Positions 38,127 through 46,325 of a DNA stretch of 62,389 nt are shown piece after piece. Source of the DNA: CAZJBH01 sp964544485. Its GTDB lineage: Bacteria; Patescibacteriota; Minisyncoccia; Portnoybacterales; UBA2143. How positions within the stretch are numbered: the stretch's first letter is position 1; the number at the start of each line of letters is the position of its first letter. The stretch covers positions 1-62,389 of the forward strand of contig CAZJBH010000001.1 in the NCBI GenBank assembly GCA_964544485.1, given 5' to 3'. Position numbers and translations under genes: made by a program. Under the pieces are notes generated by a model. That model ran no database searches and was not told where the DNA came from. It worked only from the letters and a program-made list of their open reading frames with translations.

Positions 38127-41124
38127 ATTTGTCATAATGTCCGGTCGTTCTTTCAACCTCTTCAAGCGTAGTAATCCCTTTGGCTGCTTTAATTAATCCA
38201 TCTTGATAAAGCGTAAGCATGCCGTTTTCTTCAGCAATTTTTTGAAGTTTATTTGGTCCGGCTGAAGCATTGATTTGATTGCGTATTTCTTGAGTTGGCT
38301 CCATAATTTCAAAAATAGCAATTTGTCCGTTATACCCTTTTTGATTGCAAGCATCGCATTTGCCGGGTTGGTAAAATTTAATTGAATCTAATCCTTGTTT
38401 GTATTTGTCTGGTATTTTAGCAAGTTCTTGTTCAATTTTTTTCTTTTTTTCTTGAGAAAGCTCAATTTCTTGCTTACATTTATCGCATAATTTTTTAACT
38501 AAGCGCTGAGCAATAATCATTCTTAGAGAAAAACTAATATCATTTGGGTCAATCCCTAATCCAGTTAAGCGCTGAATTGACTCTATCGCGCTATTAGTAT
38601 GAAGCGTAGTTAAAACTAAATGTCCGGTTAATGATGCTTCAACTGCAGCTTTAGCTGTTTCTTTGTTTCTAACTTCTCCAAGCATAACAATGTTTGGATT
38701 CTGTCGCAAAAGCGCTTCTAATGCATTGGCAAAAGTATATCCTTCTTCTTCATTGACCTGGGTTTGAACAATTCCTTTTAAGCGATATTCAATCGGATTT
38801 TCAATTGTAAAGATTTTAGTTTCTGGCCGATTAAGTTTGTTAAGGACAGAATAAAGCGTGGTGGTTTTTCCGGCTCCGGTAGGTCCGGTGACAAAAATGA
38901 TTCCATTTGGCATGCGAATATTTTGTTCAATTACTTTTTGGGCTGCCGGCAAAAGACCCAAATCGCTTAAGGAAATTACTCCGATTTCAGATTCAAGCAA
39001 GCGGACAATTAAAGATTCTCCGTATCCGCTCGGTAAAGCGGAAATACGCGCGTCAGTTGAATGCCCGTCAGGATAAGAGATTTTAAAGCGTCCGTCTTGA
39101 GCTCGATTATGAGTCTCTAATTCCATGCCAGCTAATTCTTTAATTTTGTTAACCATAGGCAGGAATAATTCTTTGGAAACTGTAGCAACTTCTTCCATGC
39201 TTCCTTGAATTCTTAATCTGATTTTAAAGTCATTTTCTCCAGCTTCAAAATGAATATCAGACGCTTTTAAAGAGCTGGCAATGGCAACTGTCCATTCAGG
39301 CAATTTTTCCATTTTAACATTATTTAACTTGTCTTGTATTTTATTAACATCTAGCTTTAATCCTTTAGCCCATTCAGCGATGTCTTCAGTAATAATTAAG
39401 GCTTTGGTTAAGATAGACATAATCGCGTCTCCGTAAAGCTGTTCAATATATTTCGGAGATCCAATTACCCGGCGAATTTCATCAAGCGTAGTTACTCCTT
39501 CAATAATTTTTAACATAGCGTCTTGCATTAAAGTAACCATTCCTTCTTGCATGACTTTGGCGCGAATTTCATAAGCAGTTGCCTGATTAATGATTAAATC
39601 TTCAATAGATTCAGTTACTGGCAAAACTTCAAAAATACCAATTCTTCCCTTATACCCAATTCCATGGCATTTTTCACATCCTTCGGCTTTATAGAATTTA
39701 TCTATTTTTTTAGGAATATCCAGGCCTGATTTGGCTGAAATTAAAGAGAATATTTTTTTAGCGCTTTCAACCATGGCTTTATCCGGTTTGTACGCTTTTT
39801 TACAGTCTGGACAAAGCTTTCTGACTAAGCGCTGGGCAATGATTAGATTAAGCGCGGTTGGCAGTAAAGACGGTTTAATCCCAATATCAGTTAAGCGCGG
39901 AATGGTTGCAGCTGCGTCATTGGTGTGAATTGTAGAAAAAACAATATGTCCGGTTAAGGCAAAATGCATAGCTATTTCAGCGCTTTCCTTGTCTCGAATT
40001 TCTCCAACCATTAAAGCGTCCGGATCTTGTCTGACAATCGCTTTTAAACTTTGAGCAAAGGTTTGCCCTTTTTTAGAGTTGATTTGGGTTTGGGTAATTC
40101 CGGGTAATCGGTATTCAATCGGATTTTCTACAGTAATTATTTTTTTGCCTGGTTTGTTGATATAGTTTAGGCAAGCATATAGCGAAGTTGTTTTTCCTGA
40201 TCCGGTTGGTCCGGTAGTCAAAACCATTCCATTTGGCCGATTAATTTGGCTTTCTATTAAGGGATAAATTTCTTTTCTTACTCCTAATTCAGATATATCT
40301 AATTTAACCGTTCCAACTCCGAGCAATCTAAGGACAACGCTTTCTCCGTGAATGCTGGGCAGAATAGAAACGCGAATATCTATTTTTTTAATTTCTTTTT
40401 CTTTGTCCAGAATTTTTACAGTAAATCTTCCATCTTGGCTTACATCTCTGACATTAAGCATCATTTCAGAAAGGGTTTTGATTCTTGAAAGTAGAAAACG
40501 GTAATTTTCCGGGTCAAAACTGGTAATATCTTGTAGTAATCCGTCTATGCGATAACGCAATCTAATTTGTTTTTTTTCCGGCTCTATGTGAATATCTGAA
40601 GAGCCCATTTTAATTGATCCGGCAATAATGATTGAAAGGAGTTTGCTGGTTGAGAGTTTTTTTACTTTTTTCCTAAGATCTTGAATAGTAGCTAGTGATT
40701 TTTCAAACTCTTTCATTTCTTCTTGTTGGAGAATTAAAACCCCTCTTAAGGAAACTCCTTGTTTTTTAACTAATTCATATCTTTTTAGTCCTAAGTTAAT
40801 GCTTCTTTGGGAAACAAGAAAAAAATGGCAGGTATATCCCTTTTCTTTCAGCTCTTTAACAATTTTTTGCGTTTCTGAATATTTGGGATTAACAACTGCT
40901 AGATAAAGTTCGTAATTTATTTTTTTAATTATCAGGCTATTTGCTTGTTTGGCTTTTTCTTTGGGAAGAATTGCTAAAGCGTCAGGATTAATCGGCGTAG
41001 TAGTTAAGTCTAAATAAGGGAGGTTTAATTTTTCAGCTTTTCGCTTAGCCCTCCTTTCTTCTTCTTTTTGTTTGATTAGCTCAAGCTTAGTTTTGAACTG
41101 TTTGTTTTTTGTATTTGGATCCAT
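38125..41124 (-). CDS. pilB: Double-headed type IV pilus assembly ATPase (tandem PilB/GspE fusion)
   Basis: Protein of 999 aa taken from ATG 41124; an in-frame TTG two codons upstream was set aside. Two complete GspE/PilB ATPase modules are fused head to tail. Module 1 has an MshEN-like N-domain to about residue 150, Walker A GPTGSGKTTSLY near 305, the VGEIRDKES box, STIHTND and a Zn-binding CPDC/CEKC pair. Module 2, from about residue 570, has Walker A GPTGAGKTTTLY near 745, LGEVRNKET, TTLHTNS and a second CDKC/CDAC pair. All motor motifs are kept in both halves. Normal PilB is about 560 aa and works as a hexamer. This chain would give a ring of three fused pairs, or two linked rings. Confidence 0.9.
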   Translation of the reverse strand: MDPNTKNKQFKTKLELIKQKEEERRAKRKAEKLNLPYLDLTTTPINPDALAILPKEKAKQANSLIIKKINYELYLAVVNPKYSETQKIVKELKEKGYTCHFFLVSQRSINLGLKRYELVKKQGVSLRGVLILQQEEMKEFEKSLATIQDLRKKVKKLSTSKLLSIIIAGSIKMGSSDIHIEPEKKQIRLRYRIDGLLQDITSFDPENYRFLLSRIKTLSEMMLNVRDVSQDGRFTVKILDKEKEIKKIDIRVSILPSIHGESVVLRLLGVGTVKLDISELGVRKEIYPLIESQINRPNGMVLTTGPTGSGKTTSLYACLNYINKPGKKIITVENPIEYRLPGITQTQINSKKGQTFAQSLKAIVRQDPDALMVGEIRDKESAEIAMHFALTGHIVFSTIHTNDAAATIPRLTDIGIKPSLLPTALNLIIAQRLVRKLCPDCKKAYKPDKAMVESAKKIFSLISAKSGLDIPKKIDKFYKAEGCEKCHGIGYKGRIGIFEVLPVTESIEDLIINQATAYEIRAKVMQEGMVTLMQDAMLKIIEGVTTLDEIRRVIGSPKYIEQLYGDAIMSILTKALIITEDIAEWAKGLKLDVNKIQDKLNNVKMEKLPEWTVAIASSLKASDIHFEAGENDFKIRLRIQGSMEEVATVSKELFLPMVNKIKELAGMELETHNRAQDGRFKISYPDGHSTDARISALPSGYGESLIVRLLESEIGVISLSDLGLLPAAQKVIEQNIRMPNGIIFVTGPTGAGKTTTLYSVLNKLNRPETKIFTIENPIEYRLKGIVQTQVNEEEGYTFANALEALLRQNPNIVMLGEVRNKETAKAAVEASLTGHLVLTTLHTNSAIESIQRLTGLGIDPNDISFSLRMIIAQRLVKKLCDKCKQEIELSQEKKKKIEQELAKIPDKYKQGLDSIKFYQPGKCDACNQKGYNGQIAIFEIMEPTQEIRNQINASAGPNKLQKIAEENGMLTLYQDGLIKAAKGITTLEEVERTTGHYDK

Positions 41125-41160
41125 TAACAAAATCTTAATTGTCTTTTATTTTATTTTATT

Positions 41161-41188
41161 TTAACATATTGGTCAATTATAGTATACT
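41161..41188 (+). promoter_or_regulatory. Promoter of the tsaE operon
   Basis: TTAACA (41161-41166), 16-nt spacer, TATACT (41183-41188). Both hexamers have one mismatch. A divergent TATAAT (41181-41176 on -) for pilB overlaps it, so the two operons may compete for polymerase. Confidence 0.55.
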
Positions 41189-41214
41189 GGAATAAATGAT
41201 TAATTGGTTAATTT

Positions 41215-41667
41215 ATGGAATTTATTACTTTTAACGGGCAAGAGACTAAAAAAAACGGATTTTTTTTAGGTGAAGAGATTTTAAAGACAAAAGATTCCAG
41301 CCAGCAAGCTTTAGTTTTTGGATTATCTGGAGATTTAGGCAGCGGCAAAACAACTTTTATTCAAGGAATTGCTCAAGGATTGAAAATTAAGGAAAAGATC
41401 ACTAGCCCTACTTTTGTAATTATGAAAAAATACAACATCCAGTATTCATCATCAAACATCAAACATTTGTATCACATTGATTGTTATCGAATTAATAGCC
41501 AGGATTTGTTAGAACTTGGATTTAAAGAGATTATTAGCCAGCCGGAAAATTTAGTTATTTTAGAATGGGCAAAAAGAGTTAAAAAGGCTCTTCCTCAAGA
41601 AACTGTTTGGATTAATTTTGAATATCTTGATCAAGATAAAAGAAAGATTGAAATAAAGAATTATTAA
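41215..41667 (+). CDS. tsaE: tRNA threonylcarbamoyladenosine biosynthesis ATPase TsaE
   Basis: P-loop protein of 150 aa needed, with TsaB and TsaD, for the t6A37 modification of ANN-reading tRNAs. Walker A is LSGDLGSGKTTFIQGIAQGL. The family motif SPTFVIMKKY is followed by YHIDCYRI and LVILEWAKRV. Between them, residues about 74-85 (NIQYSSSNIKHL) come from a heptanucleotide-repeat stretch at 41435-41469 that has no counterpart in the conserved family pattern. Partners TsaB, TsaC and TsaD are not in the window. Confidence 0.93.
   Translation: MEFITFNGQETKKNGFFLGEEILKTKDSSQQALVFGLSGDLGSGKTTFIQGIAQGLKIKEKITSPTFVIMKKYNIQYSSSNIKHLYHIDCYRINSQDLLELGFKEIISQPENLVILEWAKRVKKALPQETVWINFEYLDQDKRKIEIKNY
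41435..41469 (+). repeat. Heptanucleotide repeat inside the tsaE coding sequence
   Basis: Five successive 7-mers: ACATCCA, GTATTCA, TCATCAA, ACATCAA, ACATTTG. The same ACATCAA unit occurs at 45459-45486. Thirty-five nt is not a multiple of three, so the array runs through all frames while the gene stays open. Confidence 0.6.
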
Positions 41668-41668
41668 A

Positions 41669-42541
41669 ATGAAAAAAATACTTATTCTTGACAGCAATGC
41701 TTTAATGCATCGGGCTTATCATGCTTTGCCCAGGCTTAAGGATCCGAATGGGCAAATAGTTAATTCGGTTTATGGCTTTGCAAGCATTCTTTTTAAGTTT
41801 ATCAAAGAATTAGCTCCTGAATATTTAGTGGCTGCTTTTGATGTTGAAGGGCCAAGCTTGCGGAAAGAACAATATCAGGATTATAAGGCAAAAAGGATTA
41901 AGCCGGATCAAGAATTTTATGATCAAATTCCATTAATCAAGCAAATGCTTGATTTGTTAAAAATTCCGATTTATGGGGTTAGCGGTTATGAGGCAGATGA
42001 TGTTATTGGCAGTATTTCAACCCAGCTTAATCAGCAGAATCCAAATTTAGAAATCAATATTTTGACTGGAGATTTAGATCTTTTGCAATTAGTTAATCAA
42101 AAAACCAAAATCCTTTTTTTAAAGACAGGAATAAGCCAAACAGCTGTTTTTGATATTCAAGCAGTTAAACAAAAATATGGTTTTTCTCCTAAACGGCTTG
42201 TTGATTACAAGGCTTTAAGAGGAGATGCTTCGGATAATATTCCTGGAGTTCCCGGAGTTGGAGATAAAACTGCTTGTGAATTAATTGGCCAATTTAAAAA
42301 TTTAAAACAACTTTATCAACAGTTGGAAACAAGCAATTTAAATGTTAAGCTAAAAGCGCGCTTAAAAGAATATCAAGATAAGGCTTTTTTAAGCTATGAT
42401 TTAGCAAAAATTAAGCTTGATCTTGATTTGAATTTTGATTTAAATCAGGCTAGATGGGGGGATTATAATGAAAAAGAATTAATTTGTTTTTTTGAAAAGC
42501 TTGGATTTAATAGTTTAATCAAAAGGTTGGATGTGTTATAA
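41669..42541 (+). CDS. 5'-3' exonuclease (stand-alone PolA N-terminal domain type)
   Basis: Flap/5'-nuclease of 290 aa, corresponding to the N-terminal domain of DNA polymerase I only. Acidic metal ligands are seen in LILDSNALMHRAYHA, AAFDVEGPSLRKEQY, GYEADDVIGSIS and LTGDLDLLQLV. A helix-hairpin-helix follows (DNIPGVPGVGDKTACELI). It would remove RNA primers or flaps in lagging-strand and repair synthesis. It starts one base after the tsaE stop, and its 3' end contains the promoter of the next gene. Confidence 0.9.
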   Translation: MKKILILDSNALMHRAYHALPRLKDPNGQIVNSVYGFASILFKFIKELAPEYLVAAFDVEGPSLRKEQYQDYKAKRIKPDQEFYDQIPLIKQMLDLLKIPIYGVSGYEADDVIGSISTQLNQQNPNLEINILTGDLDLLQLVNQKTKILFLKTGISQTAVFDIQAVKQKYGFSPKRLVDYKALRGDASDNIPGVPGVGDKTACELIGQFKNLKQLYQQLETSNLNVKLKARLKEYQDKAFLSYDLAKIKLDLDLNFDLNQARWGDYNEKELICFFEKLGFNSLIKRLDVL

Positions 42542-42542
42542 T
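42534..42542 (+). promoter_or_regulatory. Extended -10 promoter inside the 3' end of the exonuclease gene
   Basis: TGTTATAAT, followed by exactly 6 nt (CTCTAT) and ATG 42549. A start seven nt after the -10 falls on the A of the ATG, so the mRNA is predicted to be leaderless. No clear -35. Confidence 0.6.
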
Positions 42543-42548
42543 CTCTAT

Positions 42549-43163
42549 ATGTTTGATTTTAATAATTTTGATTTTGAAAAAGAAATTAAAAAAATTAAGA
42601 AACTTAAAGGATATGAAAGAGGCGCTGATTTGATCTTTTTAATAAAATATATTAAACAAAAGCAGGGCGAAAAAGAATACCAGCGACTTAATGGTTTTTT
42701 ATCTGATTATGGAGTTAATCTGCCTAGTTTGGAAAAAATTAATAAAATGGAGTGGATTTCGGTTAGCTTAACTACTTCTTTAATGTTAGGCGTATTAGAG
42801 CTTTTTAATTGGGAAAAAGAAGATATTATTCAGATGGGCAAAGCAGCTGTTTCACTTAATTTTACGGTTAAATTTTTTGTTAAATATTTTTTCTCTGTTG
42901 AAAAAACTCTTAGACAGGCAGCTCAAAATTGGAATAAGTATTTTACTTTTGGCACAATAGAAATTATTGATTATAATAAGCAAGCCAAAAGTATAAAAAT
43001 AAGATTAAAAAATTTTAATCGTCATAAAATAATTTGTTTTTATTTCTTGGGCCTTTTTAGTCAAGTAATTAAAATAGCTACCGGAAAAGAGCGAATAATC
43101 GGAGAAGAGGTTGAATGTTTTTTTGAAGGCGGTCTTTATCATGAATATTTTTTTAAATGGTAA
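42549..43163 (+). CDS. V4R-like sensory-domain protein, copy 1
   Basis: Protein of 204 aa read from ATG 42549 (MFDFNNFDFEKE). An upstream ATG at 42531 overlaps the exonuclease gene and lies upstream of the predicted transcription start. The C-terminal half (KIICFYFLGLFSQVIKIATG, then EEVECFFEGGLYHEYFFKW) resembles the V4R/4-vinyl-reductase and heme-NO-like sensor folds (pattern G-x-F, then E-x-C-x-F-x-G-x-x-x-x-E-x-x-x-K-W). It is paralogous to the next gene: LFNWEKEDIIQMG here, LFNWNEEDIFKMG there. Both lie directly before a PAS histidine kinase, suggesting they feed signals into it. The ligand is unknown. Confidence 0.6.
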   Translation: MFDFNNFDFEKEIKKIKKLKGYERGADLIFLIKYIKQKQGEKEYQRLNGFLSDYGVNLPSLEKINKMEWISVSLTTSLMLGVLELFNWEKEDIIQMGKAAVSLNFTVKFFVKYFFSVEKTLRQAAQNWNKYFTFGTIEIIDYNKQAKSIKIRLKNFNRHKIICFYFLGLFSQVIKIATGKERIIGEEVECFFEGGLYHEYFFKW

Positions 43164-43190
43164 AAATTAAAAATTAATCTATTCTTATTT

Positions 43191-43790
43191 ATGTTAGATG
43201 AAAAAACTATAAATGAAATTTTAAAAATTAAAGGGAAAACTAGAGGAGTAGTTTTTCAAACAGATGTTGAATATGTTAAGTATGAAAAAGGCAAAGCTGG
43301 TTTAATTAAACTTAAAAAAGCTGTTCAAGAAATTGGTCAAGATTTGCCGTATGATAAAAAAGCAAGGGCAACTGCCTGGTATCCTTTAAGTTGGCGGGTG
43401 CTTTCTTTAGTATTGATAAAAGATTTATTTAATTGGAACGAAGAAGATATTTTTAAAATGGGCATGTCTGCTCCAAAGCATTCTTTTGTGGTTAAGACTT
43501 TGCTTCGTTATTTCATTTCAATTGAGAAAACTTTTACTGAAAGCGCTAAATATTGGCAGGAACATTATTCAAGAGGAAATTTATCAGCTCCAGAAATTGA
43601 CAATAAAAATGGTCGCTTAGTTATTCGGATTAGCGATTTTAAGGTGCACCCAATTCTTTGTAACTATTTTAAAGGGTATTTTAAAGCGATTTCTCAATTA
43701 GTAGTTCGAAGTGAACAAATGACTATTCAAGAAGCTAAATGCGTATTTAGAGGAGATCCTTTTTGCGAATATATTATTGAATGGGATTAA
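43191..43790 (+). CDS. V4R-like sensory-domain protein, copy 2
   Basis: Protein of 199 aa with the same layout as its neighbour. The N-terminal helical part includes TAWYPLSWRVLSLVLIKDLF, and the C-terminus (HPILCNYFKGYFKAISQLVV, then EAKCVFRGDPFCEYIIEWD) is a better match to the V4R signature C-x(3)-G-x-P-x-C-E-[FY]. The Cys in GDPFCEY and the upstream AKC are kept here, whereas copy 1 keeps only the first. It ends 14 nt before the histidine kinase gene. Confidence 0.62.
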   Translation: MLDEKTINEILKIKGKTRGVVFQTDVEYVKYEKGKAGLIKLKKAVQEIGQDLPYDKKARATAWYPLSWRVLSLVLIKDLFNWNEEDIFKMGMSAPKHSFVVKTLLRYFISIEKTFTESAKYWQEHYSRGNLSAPEIDNKNGRLVIRISDFKVHPILCNYFKGYFKAISQLVVRSEQMTIQEAKCVFRGDPFCEYIIEWD

Positions 43791-43804
43791 TTAATATTTA
43801 AGAA

Positions 43805-45412
43805 ATGACTCAATCGGAGGAACAATTTTTATCAGAACGGCTTTCAGAAGATTTGGAAAATTTAGAAAGATATGTTGAAGAGTTTTCCGTTTTTTTGCCT
43901 TTGCCTATTTGCATGGTTAATCCTTCCGGGATTATAGTTGATGTAAACCAAGCAGCCGTTAGCTTATTAGGTTGGGGCGATATTGAAGTTATTGGACAAG
44001 GATTAGAATTTTTATTTAAAAACAAAAAAAAAGCAAAATTTTTTTTAGACCAAGTTTTTGAAAAAGAATTAGTTAAAAATTATCAACTAGTTTTAGTCAA
44101 TAAGCAAAAAAAAGAGATTCCGGTAAATATTTCAGGCTCAGTTAGAAAAGACCAGGAAGGAAATGTAATTGGCTGCTTTGTGGCAATTTCAGATATTACA
44201 GAATTAAAAAAACTGCAAGAAGAGCTAGAAGAAAAAGTAGCTGAAAGAACTAAGGAGTTAGAAGCAACTGGCCAACAATTACAGAAAATGTTAAAAGAAT
44301 CAAGAAGATCTGAAAAGGCTTTGGCTAATATTGTTAAGGATTTAGATGAGGCTAAAGAACAAGTTCAGGAGGAGAAAAATAAGACTCAAGCAGCTTTAAA
44401 GAGCTTGGTAGATGGATTAATCGTTTTTGACAAAGATAAAAAGATCAGTTTGATTAATCCTGAAGCAGAAAAAATCTTAGAAGTAAAACAAAAACAGATT
44501 TTAGGTAAGCGATTAAAAGATTTAAAAAATCATCCCAAGGTTTTTAAGCTTTATCAAACATTAGGCAATAAATTAGAATGGACTGGTCAGCGTTATGAAT
44601 TTGTTTTAGAGCAGCCTTTAAAAAGATATTATCAAGTAGCAATTACTCCGGTAACCGCGCGTGAAAAGAATATTGGTTTAATGGTAGTTATGCATGATAT
44701 TACCCGTGATAAGGAAATTGAACGGCTAAAAACAGAATTTGTTTCAATTGCCGCTCATCAATTAAGAACTCCTTTGTCAGCGATTAAGTGGACTTTAAAA
44801 ATGTTGCTTGACGGAGATGTTGGCGAGGTTTCTGAAGAACAAAGAAGTTTTCTTGAAAAAGGATATGAAAGCAATGAACGGATGATCAATTTGATTAACG
44901 ATTTATTAAATGTAGCCCGGATTGAAGAAGGACGCTTTCTTTATGAATTAGAAGAAGTATCCTTAGTTGAAATAGTTGAAAAGATTATTAATCTTGTTAA
45001 AAGCGCGGCAAAGCAGAAAAAAATAAAGCTTAATTTTAAAAAGCCTGTTAAAAAAATACCTTTGGTTAAGGTGGATGAAGAAAAAATTGAATTAGTGGTT
45101 CAAAATTTGCTTGATAATGCGATTCGTTATTCAAAAGCAGGCGGAGAGGTGACGGTTTCAGTAGAATATGATAAGATGGGAGTCAGGGTAATGATTCAAG
45201 ATAGCGGGATTGGGATACCTGAAAAGCAGCAGAATAGATTATTCAAGAAATTTTTTAGGGCTGATAACGCGGTTAAGAAAAAAACAGAAGGAACCGGCTT
45301 GGGATTGTTTATTTGTAAAAATATAATTGAAGCCCATGGAGGAAAAATTTGGTTTGAAAGCGAAATTGGCAAGGGAACTACTTTTTGGTTTGTTTTGCCT
45401 GATAAAAAGTAG
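43805..45412 (+). CDS. PAS-domain sensor histidine kinase
   Basis: Soluble kinase of 535 aa with no membrane segments. PAS 1 is at about residues 30-140 (LPICMVNPSGIIVDVNQAAV), a coiled coil at about 140-205 and PAS 2 at about 195-295 (GLIVFDKDKKISLINPEAE). The HisKA domain has the phospho-acceptor His318 in SIAAHQLRTPLSAIKW. HATPase_c has the N box QNLLDNAIRYS, G1 DSGIGIP, F box and G2 (EGTGLGLFICKNIIEAHGG). A cytoplasmic location fits with the two V4R-like genes just upstream supplying ligand sensing. The two receiver genes downstream are the likely phosphoacceptors. Confidence 0.93.
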   Translation: MTQSEEQFLSERLSEDLENLERYVEEFSVFLPLPICMVNPSGIIVDVNQAAVSLLGWGDIEVIGQGLEFLFKNKKKAKFFLDQVFEKELVKNYQLVLVNKQKKEIPVNISGSVRKDQEGNVIGCFVAISDITELKKLQEELEEKVAERTKELEATGQQLQKMLKESRRSEKALANIVKDLDEAKEQVQEEKNKTQAALKSLVDGLIVFDKDKKISLINPEAEKILEVKQKQILGKRLKDLKNHPKVFKLYQTLGNKLEWTGQRYEFVLEQPLKRYYQVAITPVTAREKNIGLMVVMHDITRDKEIERLKTEFVSIAAHQLRTPLSAIKWTLKMLLDGDVGEVSEEQRSFLEKGYESNERMINLINDLLNVARIEEGRFLYELEEVSLVEIVEKIINLVKSAAKQKKIKLNFKKPVKKIPLVKVDEEKIELVVQNLLDNAIRYSKAGGEVTVSVEYDKMGVRVMIQDSGIGIPEKQQNRLFKKFFRADNAVKKKTEGTGLGLFICKNIIEAHGGKIWFESEIGKGTTFWFVLPDKK

Positions 45413-45413
45413 G

Positions 45414-45486
45414 ATGTTAGACGTTAGATGTTGGATGTTAGACATTAATTCAAATTTTACATCAAACATCAAATATCAAATATCCG
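45414..45486. repeat. Inverted heptanucleotide repeat arrays between kinase and receiver genes
   Basis: Four 7-mers on + (ATGTTAG, ACGTTAG, ATGTTGG, ATGTTAG; 45414-45441) and, after a spacer, four in roughly inverted sense (ACATCAA, ACATCAA, ATATCAA, ATATCCG; 45459-45486). They can form an imperfect hairpin. Related units occur inside tsaE. Confidence 0.7.
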
Positions 45487-45496
45487 ACATAATCTT

Positions 45497-45871
45497 ATGA
45501 AGAAAATAGTAATTATAGAAGACGAAGAAATTTTACTTAAGCTTTTGGAACAAAAATTAAATAAAGAAGGATATCAGGTTGAAATTGCTCGGAATGGAAA
45601 AGAAGGATTGGAAAAATTAAAAAAGCAAAAGCCTGATTTAGTTTTGCTTGACATTATTATGCCTAAAATGGGAGGATTTGAAGTTATGGAAGAGATTAAA
45701 CAAGATAAGGACTTAAAAGGATTGCCGATTGTAATTATTTCTAATTCCGGTCAGCCAGTTGAGCTTTCTCGAGCTAAGGAATTAGGAGTTAGAGATTGGT
45801 TGATTAAAACTGATTTTGATCCAGAGGAAGTAATTGATAAAGTTAAAAAACAAATAGGTCCGGCAATTTAA
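45497..45871 (+). CDS. Single-domain response regulator (receiver) 1
   Basis: CheY-like receiver of 124 aa. The phospho-acceptor is Asp52 (LLDIIMPKMGG), with the acidic pair IIEDEE near the N-terminus and the conserved Lys in WLIKTDF. There is no output domain, so it acts through protein-protein contact. After the Lys the sequence is T-D rather than Pro, a feature shared with its neighbour (IKAHF). Confidence 0.92.
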   Translation: MKKIVIIEDEEILLKLLEQKLNKEGYQVEIARNGKEGLEKLKKQKPDLVLLDIIMPKMGGFEVMEEIKQDKDLKGLPIVIISNSGQPVELSRAKELGVRDWLIKTDFDPEEVIDKVKKQIGPAI

Positions 45872-45919
45872 TTTTATGAGTCGATAAATTAAATTTTTTG
45901 ATAATAAATTAATTAAAAC

Positions 45920-46306
45920 ATGGATCAACAAACAGAAAATCAAAATATCCAAATATTATTAGTAGAAGATGATAAATTTTTAAGAAGTCTTTTATTGCGC
46001 AAATTAGAGAATTTTGGATTTAAAGTTGAAACAGCAATTACTGGAGAAGACGCGCTTAAAAAAGCTAAAGAAGTAATTCCGCAGGTGATTCTTTTAGATT
46101 TAGTTCTTCCCGGAATAGATGGTTTTGAAGTTTTAAAAGGGATTAAAGAAGATGATAAATTAAAACAAATTCCAGTTATAGTTTTGAGTAATTTAGGGCA
46201 GCGGGAAGAAGTTGAAAAGGGACTTCGTTTAGGGGCAGAAGATTATATGATTAAAGCTCATTTTACTCCGGATGAAATTATTAATAAAGTTAAAAAATAC
46301 CTTTAA
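45920..46306 (+). CDS. Single-domain response regulator (receiver) 2
   Basis: Receiver of 128 aa with Asp60 as phospho-acceptor (ILLDLVLPGIDG), the acidic pair LLVEDDKF and the Lys in YMIKAHF. It is paralogous to the preceding gene and has no output domain. The adjacent kinase, two receivers and two V4R-like proteins make a complete small signalling module. A possible output is the pilus ATPase or the nearby genes, but the window does not show the target. Confidence 0.92.
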   Translation: MDQQTENQNIQILLVEDDKFLRSLLLRKLENFGFKVETAITGEDALKKAKEVIPQVILLDLVLPGIDGFEVLKGIKEDDKLKQIPVIVLSNLGQREEVEKGLRLGAEDYMIKAHFTPDEIINKVKKYL

Positions 46307-46325
46307 TGAAAAGATTTTTTTAAAG

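Noticed and set aside
46272..46325. Earlier start of the DUF3048 protein
   Set aside because: It overlaps the receiver gene and adds residues that mirror the receiver's end; the ATG at 46326 gives a normal membrane-anchor start.
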